NCBI GenBank assembly: GCA_017882655.1
Contig: JADGPB010000153.1
Span: forward strand, 1 to 6,294
From: Propionibacteriales bacterium
GTDB taxonomy: Bacteria; Actinomycetota; Actinomycetes; Propionibacteriales; Propionibacteriaceae
Reading direction: 5' to 3'
Length of the DNA stretch: 6,294 nucleotides
The notes under the pieces are model-generated. The model was given only the letters and a program-made list of their open reading frames with translations, searched no databases and was not told where the DNA came from. A program made the translations under genes and the position numbers. This document shows, piece by piece, positions 1 through 5,169 of this stretch; within the stretch, counting starts at the first letter, position 1; every line of letters starts with the position of its first letter.

Positions 1-1085
1 ACACCCGGATCGCCGAGCTGGCAGCCATCGCCGACGATCCCCACCGACTCGCGCAGGTCGTCGTCACCGAGCTCGACGACGTCGCACGGACGTTCGGCAC
101 CCCGCGCCGTACGGTTCTGCTCTCGGGCTCTGGCGCCACGACAGCGGCGGCTGCGACGGCGGCCCCCCTGGAGGTCCCCGACGGCCCGTGCCGCGTCATG
201 CTCTCCTCCACCGGCCTGCTCGCACGCCTCGACGGGGACGAGGTGCCCGGATCCGGAGGCCCGCGGGCCGCCCATGATGTCGTCGTCTCGACCGTCCGTA
301 CCACGACGCACGGCGACGCGGGACTCATCACCAGCCTCGGACGCGTCATCAGGATCGCCGCGATCGACCTGCCCGCCGTACCGCTGCTCGCTACCGCCCC
401 GCACCTGCAGGGCGGGTCTCCTGTTGCCGAGCTCGTGGCGCTCGAGACCGGGGAACGGGTTCTCGCACTGACCCGTCTTGACGCCACCACGGGCATCTGG
501 GCGCTGGGCACCGAGCGCGGCGTCGTCAAGCGCACGAACCCGGAGATCATCGGCAAGGACTCGTGGGACCTCATCCGGCTCGACCAGGGCGACCAGGTGG
601 TGGGTGCGGTCGAGCTCACGTCCGAGTCGGCCGAGCTCATCTTCATCTCGTCGGACGCGTCGTTGCTGCACTTCCCCGCGTCGGCGGTACGACCTCAGGG
701 CCGGTCCGGTGGAGGCATGGCTGGCATCAACCTCGTCAAGGGCGCGAGGGTCGTGTTCTTCGGAGCCGTCGAGCCCGATGACAGCGAGGTGGTCACAGTG
801 GCCGGCTCGTCGAGGGCGCTGCCAGGCACCGACGCAGGCACGGTGAAGGTCACGGCGATGTCCGAGTACCCCGCGAAGGGCCGCGCCACAGGCGGCGTCC
901 GCTGTCACCGGTTCCTCAAGGGAGAAGACATCCTCCAGCGCGCCTGGGCCGGCCCGGCACCCGCCGTCGCCGCAGCCGCCTCCGGATCGCCGATCACCCT
1001 CCCGACACCCGACTCCCGCCGCGACGGCTCCGGCACCCCTGCCGTACAGCCCATCGACGGCCTGGGCTCGCGCTCGTTCAGCTGA
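1..1085 (+). CDS. parC: DNA topoisomerase IV subunit A, C-terminal part (5' end outside window)
   Basis: Subunit A of a type II topoisomerase; with ParE it passes one duplex through another and decatenates replicated chromosomes. Only the last 360 residues are here, reading from base 3 to a TGA at 1083-1085. Window residues 1-40 match the end of the GyrA/ParC breakage-reunion coiled coil (the run LAQVVVTELDDVARTFGTPR is typical). A short Ala/Thr-rich linker follows, then a C-terminal beta-pinwheel from about residue 63 to 330 with repeated blades such as GVVKRT and GRVIRI. A GyrA-box-like but degenerate RPQGRSGGGMAG sits at residues 230-241, and a low-complexity tail ends the protein. The active-site Tyr lies upstream, outside the window. 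A GyrA identity cannot be excluded from this part alone; the nearby non-gyrase-like subunit B gene and the degenerate GyrA box favour ParC. It ends 9 bp from the convergent carbonic anhydrase gene. Confidence 0.88.
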   Translation, partial: TRIAELAAIADDPHRLAQVVVTELDDVARTFGTPRRTVLLSGSGATTAAAATAAPLEVPDGPCRVMLSSTGLLARLDGDEVPGSGGPRAAHDVVVSTVRTTTHGDAGLITSLGRVIRIAAIDLPAVPLLATAPHLQGGSPVAELVALETGERVLALTRLDATTGIWALGTERGVVKRTNPEIIGKDSWDLIRLDQGDQVVGAVELTSESAELIFISSDASLLHFPASAVRPQGRSGGGMAGINLVKGARVVFFGAVEPDDSEVVTVAGSSRALPGTDAGTVKVTAMSEYPAKGRATGGVRCHRFLKGEDILQRAWAGPAPAVAAAASGSPITLPTPDSRRDGSGTPAVQPIDGLGSRSFS

Positions 1086-1098
1086 CCGCGAGCCTCAG
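1062..1098. terminator. Stem-loop at the parC / carbonic anhydrase convergent junction, possible bidirectional terminator
   Basis: GGCTCGCG (1065-1072) is perfectly complementary to CGCGAGCC (1087-1094). Three more pairs (CTG 1062-1064 with CAG 1096-1098) extend the stem past one bulged T at 1095. The 14-nt loop holds the parC stop codon, and the right arm reaches into the carbonic anhydrase stop codon. There is no T-tract on either side, so this is not a classical intrinsic terminator. A U-less terminator serving both strands is an inference from its position between two tail-to-tail genes. Confidence 0.45.
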
Positions 1099-1589
1099 AC
1101 CAGCCAGCGCAGCAGGCCGCTGTCGACGTCGTACAGGAAGCCGCCGACCGTCGCCTTGCCGGAGAGCGCAGGGTGGGTCCGCAGGAGCTCAACGTCGGCC
1201 GCCAGCGCCGGTTCCTGGTCGGCGGTCGCGCCGATCTGCAGGTCGCCGAGATCCGTACCGGTCGCAGCCAGGATGCGTTCCCGGATCTCCGCGTCCGACC
1301 CGCTGGCCATGGCGCATCGGGTGTGAGCGATGACGAGGATGCGATCGACGTGCAGCAGGTGCACACCGAGGATGCAGCCGACCAGGGCGTCGGGAGTGAC
1401 CCGACCACCGGGGGTACGAAGGATCTTCGCCTCGCCCACGTACAACCCGAGCATCTCCAACGGCTGCAGGCGAGAGTCCATGCAGGTCACGACGGCGATG
1501 CCCGCGTGGGCGATGCCGTCGAAGTTGCGCGGCGCCTGCGTGGCGTAGCGGAGGTTCGCAGCGAGCAGGTCGTTGAAGTCACGTGTCAC
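1095..1589 (-). CDS. Beta-class carbonic anhydrase, Rv1284-like
   Basis: Zinc enzyme interconverting CO2 and bicarbonate, probably cytoplasmic since no signal peptide is seen. The 164-residue product matches the short actinobacterial beta-CA group in length and layout (Mycobacterium tuberculosis Rv1284 is about 163 residues). Zinc ligands are Cys36, His89 and Cys92; the Asp38-Arg40 dyad lies in CMDSRL (36-41), and HTRCAM covers 89-94. The usual RNAGG loop reads RTPGG (58-62), and the residue before the last zinc Cys is Arg where Rv1284 has Asp. The C-terminal TVGGFLYDVDSGLL (147-160) is the usual final strand. The GTG start (complement of 1587-1589) fits the family N-terminus and is preceded either by an SD-like AGGACGG or by a TAGGAC box 6 nt upstream. 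It is convergent with parC and divergent from the methyltransferase. Carboxysome or pH-homeostasis roles cannot be judged. Confidence 0.92.
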   Translation of the reverse strand: MTRDFNDLLAANLRYATQAPRNFDGIAHAGIAVVTCMDSRLQPLEMLGLYVGEAKILRTPGGRVTPDALVGCILGVHLLHVDRILVIAHTRCAMASGSDAEIRERILAATGTDLGDLQIGATADQEPALAADVELLRTHPALSGKATVGGFLYDVDSGLLRWLV

Positions 1590-1601
1590 GCGTCCGTCCT
1601 A
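1590..1601 (-). promoter_or_regulatory. Upstream element of the carbonic anhydrase gene: weak -10 box or Shine-Dalgarno
   Basis: Read on the minus strand, TAGGAC (1601 to 1596) is followed by exactly 6 nt and then the GTG at 1589. This is the same geometry as the leaderless promoters of three other genes here, although the final base is C and not the conserved T. The overlapping AGGACGG (1600 to 1594), 4 nt from the GTG, could instead be a ribosome binding site. The sequence alone does not decide between the two. Confidence 0.3.
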
Positions 1602-1635
1602 TCCAGAGCGGCACACCCATGGCAAGCGGCCTGGT

Positions 1636-1647
1636 CGGCTCGAGCCG
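1636..1647. promoter_or_regulatory. 12-bp perfect palindrome in the divergent carbonic anhydrase / methyltransferase promoter region
   Basis: CGGCTCGAGCCG is its own reverse complement. It lies 6 bp upstream of the methyltransferase -10 box, roughly -30 to -19 from the predicted start site, where a repressor could block RNA polymerase. It also sits upstream of the carbonic anhydrase gene on the other strand. An operator role is inference; short GC palindromes can arise by chance in such DNA. Confidence 0.25.
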
Positions 1648-1653
1648 CGCGAC

Positions 1654-1659
1654 TAGCCT
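1654..1659 (+). promoter_or_regulatory. -10 box of a probable leaderless promoter for the methyltransferase gene
   Basis: TAGCCT fits the actinobacterial TANNNT -10 consensus and ends 6 nt before the ATG at 1666, so transcription should start at or next to the A of the start codon. No Shine-Dalgarno is visible, as expected of a leaderless mRNA. No good -35 is seen at 16-18 nt spacing. Confidence 0.55.
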
Positions 1660-1665
1660 GGGCAG

Positions 1666-2508
1666 ATGGTCGCTTCGCAGCCAGAATCCGATTCGCCCAG
1701 GCCGGACGACACCCCCACGGCTGGTCGCTCGTCACTTGAGCAGCGAGCCGCAGCCGAAGGCTTCGGCAGCGACGCGAGCCGGTACGACCGGACCCGGCCC
1801 GAGTACCCCGACGAGCTGGTGCAGCGCATCCTTGTGACCAGCCCTGGACCCGACCTGCTCGACGTCGGATGCGGCACGGGCATCGCGTCCCGCCAGTTCC
1901 GGTCAGCCGGCTGCACTGTGCTCGGCATCGATCCGGACCCACGCATGGCCGAGGTCGCCCGCCAGAGCGGTATCGCGACGGAGATCGCGACCTTCGAGGA
2001 CTGGGACCCGGCCGGACGCACGTACGACATCGTCATCGCTGCTCAGTCCTGGCACTGGGTGGACCTTGTGGCGGGTGCCGAGAAGGCAGCCCGGGTGCTG
2101 CGGCCGAACGGCAGGCTGGCTGTCTTCTGGAACGCGTTCGACCCGCCACAAGACCTGCGTGAGGTGTTCGCCGAGGTGTTCCGGCGCGTGCTTCCGGAGT
2201 CGCCGTTCGGTGCCTTTTGGGCCCGGCCCGCCTTGGACACCTATCGAGCGGGAAGCGTGAGAGCGGCTGATGCGATGCGGCGAGTGGGCGCTTTCGGCGA
2301 GCCGGAGGAATGGCTGTTCCACTGGGAACTCCCGTACTCGCGTGCCGAGTGGCTCGACCTCGTGCCGACCACGGGCGGCTTCACCCAGAACCCTCCGGCG
2401 CTGCAGCAACAGCTCCTCGACGGGCTGGGCGCTGCCGTCGACGCGGTCGGCGGCAGCTTCGTCATGTCCTACGACACGGTCACCGCCACCGCGGCCCGGC
2501 TTGGCTAG
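1666..2508 (+). CDS. Class I SAM-dependent methyltransferase, Methyltransf_11-like, substrate unknown
   Basis: Predicted cytoplasmic S-adenosylmethionine-dependent methyltransferase of 280 residues. After a disordered N-terminus (1-30) comes FGSDASRYDRTRPEYPDEL (33-51), the lead-in helix common to this group. SAM motif I is LLDVGCGTG (64-72). The acidic residue at the end of strand 2 is Asp89 in GIDPDPRM (87-94), probably contacting the ribose. QSWHWVD (127-133) is the characteristic post-motif segment, and VLRPNGRLAVFWN (144-156) gives strand 5. The last 120 residues form the lid that normally selects substrate; nothing in them identifies it. Similar proteins are often loosely named trans-aconitate or ubiquinone methyltransferase, which I would not adopt. 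The ATG start is supported by the -10 box 6 nt upstream. It ends in TAG 12 bp from the convergent parE stop. Its neighbours give no functional clue. Confidence 0.9.
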   Translation: MVASQPESDSPRPDDTPTAGRSSLEQRAAAEGFGSDASRYDRTRPEYPDELVQRILVTSPGPDLLDVGCGTGIASRQFRSAGCTVLGIDPDPRMAEVARQSGIATEIATFEDWDPAGRTYDIVIAAQSWHWVDLVAGAEKAARVLRPNGRLAVFWNAFDPPQDLREVFAEVFRRVLPESPFGAFWARPALDTYRAGSVRAADAMRRVGAFGEPEEWLFHWELPYSRAEWLDLVPTTGGFTQNPPALQQQLLDGLGAAVDAVGGSFVMSYDTVTATAARLG

Positions 2509-2519
2509 GGATCGGGCCG
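2492..2519. terminator. Stem-loop at the methyltransferase / parE convergent junction, possible bidirectional terminator
   Basis: CGGCCCG (2492-2498) pairs perfectly with CGGGCCG (2513-2519) around a 14-nt loop containing the methyltransferase TAG stop at 2506-2508. No T-tract follows on either strand. The position between two convergent stop codons suggests termination of both transcripts, but with GC-rich arms and no U-run this is inference. Confidence 0.45.
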
Positions 2520-2520
2520 G

Positions 2521-4620
2521 TCAGGCGTCGATGCGCTCGGCGTCGAGGGCGTACGCACCCTCGATGATGAACTCCTTGCGCGGGGCGACGTCGTTGCCCA
2601 TGAGCATCTCGAAGGTCAGGGCCGCGGCCTCGGCGTCGTCAACGGTCAGGCGGCGCAACGTGCGGTGCTTGGGTGACATCGTCGTGTCGGCCAGCTGGTC
2701 GGCATCCATCTCGCCGAGGCCCTTGTAGCGCTGTGGCTCCTTGAACGCGATCCCCCGCTTGGTGAGCTCGGCGGCCTTCCGCTGGTACTCGGCGTCGCTG
2801 TACGTGTAGATGTACTTCTCCTGCCCCTTCTTCGGGTTGGAGATCTCGAAGCGGTGCAGCGGCGGTACGGCGGTGTAGACGCGGCCCGCCTCGACCATCG
2901 GCCGCATGTACTTGAAGAACAGCGTGGCCAGCAGGCATCGGATGTGGGCGCCGTCGGAGTCGGCGTCGGCCATGAAGATGATCTTCCCGTACCGCGCCTG
3001 GTCGATGTCGAACGTGCGACCTGAGCCAGCTCCGACGACCTGGATGATCGAGGCGCACTCGGTGTTCTTGAGCATGTCCGTGACTGATGCGCGCTGCACG
3101 TTGAGGATCTTGCCCCGGATCGGCAGCAATGCCTGGATCTCAGAGGTCCGCGCCAGCTTGGCCGTTCCCATCGCCGAGTCGCCCTCGACGATGAACAGCT
3201 CCGTACGGTCCGGGTCGTTCGAACGGCAGTCGGCGAGCTTCGGCGGCAGGCTCGACGACTCGAGCGCGTTCTTGGCGCGTTGCGCTTCCTTGTGGCTCCT
3301 CGCCGCGACCCTCGTACGCGCGGCGTTGACGACCTTCTCCATCACGGCCCGCGCTTGGGCCTTGGTTGCCGCCTTGGTCGAGGTGAGGTACGAGGCCAGC
3401 TCGGTCTCGACGATCCGGGCGACGATCCGCGCCACCGCCGGCGTACCGAGCACCTCCTTGGTCTGGCCCTCGAACTGCGGCTCGGCCAGGCGTACGGTCA
3501 CCACGGCCGTGAGGCCCTCGAGGATGTCGTCCTTGAGCAGCTCCTCCCCCGCCTTCATGATCCGCGTGCTGTCGAGTCCCTTGAGGAAGGCCTTCACCAA
3601 CCCCCGCTCGAAACCCTGCTGGTGGGTGCCGCCCTTGGGCGTGGCGATGATGTTGACGAACGACTGCAGCACGGTGTCGTAGCCGCTTCCCCAGCGCAAG
3701 GCGATGTCGACGCTGAGCTCACGTTCGACATCCGTCGGGGTCATCGAACCGGAGTCGTCCATCATCGGTACGGTTTCGGTGAACCTGTCGATCCCTTGCA
3801 GCCGGACGATGCCGGTGACGGGCTCGTCGTGCGCCAGGAAGTCGCAGAACTCACCGATGCCCCCGTCGTGCTTGAACATCTCGTTGACCGCCTGTGGCCC
3901 GTGGGCGTCGGTGGCCGAGATCTGCAGACCCGGAATCAAGAAGCTCGTCTGGCGAGCGCGGTTCAGCAGCGACTCCCAGGCCAGCTGGGCGTCGGGCAGG
4001 AAGATCTGACGGTCCGGCCAGTACCTCACCCTGGTGCCCGTGACCAGCTTGCCGACCTTGCCGACCTTGCGGAGCTCGGACCGGGGTGCGAACGTCGCGG
4101 TAGGCCCGTCGCCGTCGAAGATGCCGGGAGTGCCGCGCCGGAAGCTCATCGCGTACGTCGACCCGCCGCGGTCGACCTCGACGTCGAGACGGCTCGACAA
4201 AGCGTTCACGACGGATGCGCCGACACCGTGCAGACCGCCGGTGGCGCTGTACGCGCCACCCCCGAACTTGCCGCCGCCATGGAGCTTCGTGAAGACGACC
4301 TCGACGCCGGACAGCCCCGTGCCGGGATGGGTGTCCACTGGGATGCCACGCGCGTGGTCGGAGACGAAGATCGACCCGTCGTGACGCAGCTCGACTTCGA
4401 TCTTGTCGCCAGAGCCCGCGAGCGCCTCGTCTACGGAGTTGTCGATGATCTCCCACAGGCAGTGCATCAGGCCCTTGGTGTCCGTGGACCCGATGTACAT
4501 CGCGGGCCGCTTCCGTACAGCCTCAAGGCCCTCGAGGACGAGCAGGTGCCTCGCCTCGTAGTCGTGGCCGAGCGACTGAGGGGCGCGTGCCCTCGCGCGA
4601 GAAGACTGTTCCGAGCTCAC
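2521..4620 (-). CDS. parE: DNA topoisomerase IV subunit B (ATPase subunit)
   Basis: Complete 699-residue ATPase subunit that drives strand passage with ParC. The GHKL ATPase domain has WEIIDNSVDEALAG (56-69; Glu57 the likely catalytic base, Asn61 for Mg), SDHARGIPVD (87-96), and a glycine-rich lid around GGGAYSATGGLHGVGASVVN (120-139). The transducer domain includes IATPKGGTHQQGF (325-337) and QTK (386-388). The TOPRIM domain has FIVEGDSA (476-483; Glu479) and DADSDGAHI (552-560; Asp552, Asp554, Asp556), where many GyrB proteins have Val in place of Ser555. RYKGLGEMDADQL (631-643) is the conserved C-terminal signature. Length and the absence of the large GyrB insert fit ParE; distinguishing it from a second GyrB rests on context with ParC. 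The GTG start at 4620 lies 6 nt after a TAGCCT box, suggesting a leaderless mRNA. It is divergent from the DUF7455-like gene. Confidence 0.93.
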   Translation of the reverse strand: MSSEQSSRARARAPQSLGHDYEARHLLVLEGLEAVRKRPAMYIGSTDTKGLMHCLWEIIDNSVDEALAGSGDKIEVELRHDGSIFVSDHARGIPVDTHPGTGLSGVEVVFTKLHGGGKFGGGAYSATGGLHGVGASVVNALSSRLDVEVDRGGSTYAMSFRRGTPGIFDGDGPTATFAPRSELRKVGKVGKLVTGTRVRYWPDRQIFLPDAQLAWESLLNRARQTSFLIPGLQISATDAHGPQAVNEMFKHDGGIGEFCDFLAHDEPVTGIVRLQGIDRFTETVPMMDDSGSMTPTDVERELSVDIALRWGSGYDTVLQSFVNIIATPKGGTHQQGFERGLVKAFLKGLDSTRIMKAGEELLKDDILEGLTAVVTVRLAEPQFEGQTKEVLGTPAVARIVARIVETELASYLTSTKAATKAQARAVMEKVVNAARTRVAARSHKEAQRAKNALESSSLPPKLADCRSNDPDRTELFIVEGDSAMGTAKLARTSEIQALLPIRGKILNVQRASVTDMLKNTECASIIQVVGAGSGRTFDIDQARYGKIIFMADADSDGAHIRCLLATLFFKYMRPMVEAGRVYTAVPPLHRFEISNPKKGQEKYIYTYSDAEYQRKAAELTKRGIAFKEPQRYKGLGEMDADQLADTTMSPKHRTLRRLTVDDAEAAALTFEMLMGNDVAPRKEFIIEGAYALDAERIDA
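4048..4070. repeat. Short 9-bp tandem repeat inside parE
   Basis: The unit CTTGCCGAC occurs twice in tandem plus a partial third copy. On the coding strand it encodes the alternating KVGKVGK at residues 185-191 of ParE, near the end of the ATPase domain. It could be a slippage-prone site, but it is short and in frame. Confidence 0.6.
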
Positions 4621-4626
4621 CCGATG

Positions 4627-4632
4627 AGGCTA
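4627..4632 (-). promoter_or_regulatory. -10 box of a probable leaderless promoter for parE
   Basis: On the minus strand TAGCCT (4632 to 4627) is followed by six nt and then the GTG start at 4620. The hexamer is identical to that of the methyltransferase and spaced the same. No Shine-Dalgarno can fit. No convincing TTGACN -35 box is visible at the expected distance. Confidence 0.55.
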
Positions 4633-4719
4633 GTGCGCCCCACCGACATAACCTGTGCGGCACGCCCGGCGGCCCGACGCCCTCGGCGGGGTCCACCGAC
4701 GAGCTAATGTTGAGCGCGG

Positions 4720-4725
4720 TAGACT
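4720..4725 (+). promoter_or_regulatory. Candidate housekeeping -10 box upstream of the DUF7455-like gene
   Basis: TAGACT matches TANNNT and would place a start near 4732, inside the dyad that begins at 4726. No clear -35 box lies 16-18 nt upstream. It would give a leader of about 144 nt before the GTG at 4876. Confidence 0.3.
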
Positions 4726-4757
4726 CAGGTTTGCCAGAATGTCTGTAAGCAAACTGG
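4726..4757. repeat. Nested inverted repeat in the DUF7455-like gene leader
   Basis: GTTTGC (4729-4734) and GCAAAC (4749-4754) are perfect reverse complements. The arms extend outwards by a G:T wobble and, past one mismatch, a C:G pair. Inside the spacer, CAGA (4735-4738) and TCTG (4742-4745) are again reverse complements around ATG. The result is a hairpin of about ten core pairs with a 3-nt bulge, or a DNA operator overlapping the start site predicted from TAGACT. Confidence 0.45.
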
Positions 4758-4782
4758 AACAAACTCGCAACGTGAGTACGTT
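4756..4782 (+). promoter_or_regulatory. Candidate SigR/SigH-type (thiol-oxidative stress ECF sigma) promoter
   Basis: GGAAC (4756-4760) is followed 19 nt later by GTT (4780-4782), preceded by C. This resembles the GGAAT/C-N18-19-GTT pattern of Streptomyces SigR and mycobacterial SigH promoters. A start near 4790 would leave about 85 nt of leader. The GTT also ends a perfect inverted repeat AACGTgagtACGTT (4769-4782). The match is short and could be chance. Confidence 0.3.
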
Positions 4783-4865
4783 CTCCAGATACATCGGCTG
4801 TAACGATGCTGGTGCGAGGATGGATATGAAAGAAGCAAGGCCCGAGAACCACCCGGCTGGGGGAA

Positions 4866-4871
4866 GAGAGG
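4866..4871 (+). promoter_or_regulatory. Ribosome binding site of the DUF7455-like gene
   Basis: GAGAGG in a purine-rich run ends 4 nt before the GTG at 4876 and fixes that start. Together with the aldo/keto reductase, this gene differs from the leaderless genes around it. Confidence 0.6.
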
Positions 4872-4875
4872 CACC

Positions 4876-5070
4876 GTGAGCACCACCCTGTACGACGAGT
4901 CGCTGACCGCTTCTGACCGCTGCGACCGCTGCGGTGCGCAGGCTTACCTGCGCGTGAAGTTCGAAAGCGGTGGAGAACTGCTCTTCTGTGCCCACCATGC
5001 GAAGGCCCACTCTGACAAGCTCAAGCAGGTCGCGCTGAAGATCCACGACGAGACGGACAAGATCGGCTGA
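4876..5070 (+). CDS. Small DUF7455-like zinc-ribbon protein of unknown function
   Basis: A 64-residue cytoplasmic protein with no signal peptide or membrane segment. The core is CDRCGAQAYLRV (16-27), then GGELLFCAHHAKAH (32-45). Cys16, Cys19, Cys38 and a histidine (His40, His41 or His45) could bind one zinc as a small ribbon. The C-terminus (46-64) looks like a charged helix. This pattern recalls the conserved actinobacterial family now called DUF7455; I recall a homologue between hrdB and the second gyrB-like (parE) gene of Streptomyces coelicolor, so its place beside parE appears conserved. No sigma-factor gene lies within this window. The function is unknown; a nucleic-acid or RNA-polymerase-associated role is only a guess from fold and neighbourhood. 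The GTG start is supported by GAGAGG 4 nt upstream, and a strong terminator follows, so it is probably transcribed alone. Confidence 0.85.
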   Translation: MSTTLYDESLTASDRCDRCGAQAYLRVKFESGGELLFCAHHAKAHSDKLKQVALKIHDETDKIG

Positions 5071-5094
5071 TCCGCTCGCCCCAAGACAACCGTC

Positions 5095-5135
5095 CGGCCC
5101 CTGACCCCTCGTGGGACAGGGGCCGCGGCGTTCTT
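5095..5135 (+). terminator. Intrinsic terminator after the DUF7455-like gene
   Basis: CGGCCCCTG (5095-5103) pairs perfectly with CAGGGGCCG (5117-5125). After an A-A mismatch, CCC (5105-5107) pairs with GGG (5113-5115), leaving a CTCGT loop. A short T-rich run TTCTT (5131-5135) follows 5 nt after the stem. It begins 24 nt past the stop codon and separates this gene from the next promoter. Confidence 0.85.
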
Positions 5136-5163
5136 AGCAGGGCCTGGTGGGCGCGACTAGGTT
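5134..5163 (+). promoter_or_regulatory. Probable leaderless promoter for the ASCH-aldo/keto reductase operon
   Basis: The -10 box TAGGTT (5158-5163) ends 6 nt before the ATG at 5170. TTAGCA (5134-5139), 18 nt upstream of it, is a weak -35 candidate. The bases just before the box (GCGAC) are the same as in the methyltransferase promoter. No Shine-Dalgarno precedes the ATG. An alternative ATG at 5166 is in another frame. Confidence 0.55.
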
Positions 5164-5169
5164 GGATGC

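Larger units (their letters stand above)
4634..4875. other. Divergent intergenic region between parE and the DUF7455-like gene
   Basis: About 240 bp without a confident protein-coding gene. The half beside parE is GC-rich. From about 4725 to 4850 the base composition drops to near 50 percent GC, unlike anything else in the window. This part holds several dyads, two candidate promoters for the small gene, and a 46-codon ORF overlapping its start codon (each listed separately). I read it as a regulatory leader. A small foreign insert is less likely, since no repeats or target-site duplication flank it. Confidence 0.6.
4739..4879 (+). other. Possible 46-codon upstream ORF overlapping the DUF7455-like start codon
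   Basis: An ATG at 4739 opens a frame to TGA at 4877-4879, which overlaps the downstream GTG start (4876-4878) in a GTGA junction typical of translational coupling. Against a real gene: no good Shine-Dalgarno precedes it, only about 57 percent of its third codon positions are G or C, well below the clear third-position G/C preference of the window's confident genes, and the product matches no family I recognise. It may be a regulatory leader peptide or a chance frame. Confidence 0.2.

Noticed and set aside
905..1408. 167-codon minus-strand frame covering the parC end and part of the carbonic anhydrase
   Set aside because: It overlaps two well-supported genes, one of them on the same strand in another frame, and reads as low-complexity Arg/Ser/Thr sequence.
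1636..1647. The CTCGAG-centred palindrome as a restriction-modification signal
   Set aside because: A single site beside no R-M gene is no evidence. The divergent methyltransferase has small-molecule-type motifs (LLDVGCGTG with a C-terminal lid), not DNA methyltransferase motifs such as PCQ or NPPY.
3280..4707. 475-codon open frame on the + strand, antisense to parE
   Set aside because: Long antisense frames are expected opposite high-GC genes with G/C third positions. The product is composition-biased and matches nothing, while the minus-strand frame is an unmistakable ParE.
4725..4850. The low-GC stretch as a mobile-element remnant or att site
   Set aside because: I found no direct repeats, terminal inverted repeats, integrase or tRNA end nearby. 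Promoter-like and hairpin signals explain it better as a leader.
4523..4852. Minus-strand frame over the parE start and the divergent region
   Set aside because: It overlaps the parE N-terminus in another frame and covers the AT-richer leader; there is no ribosome binding site or recognisable domain.
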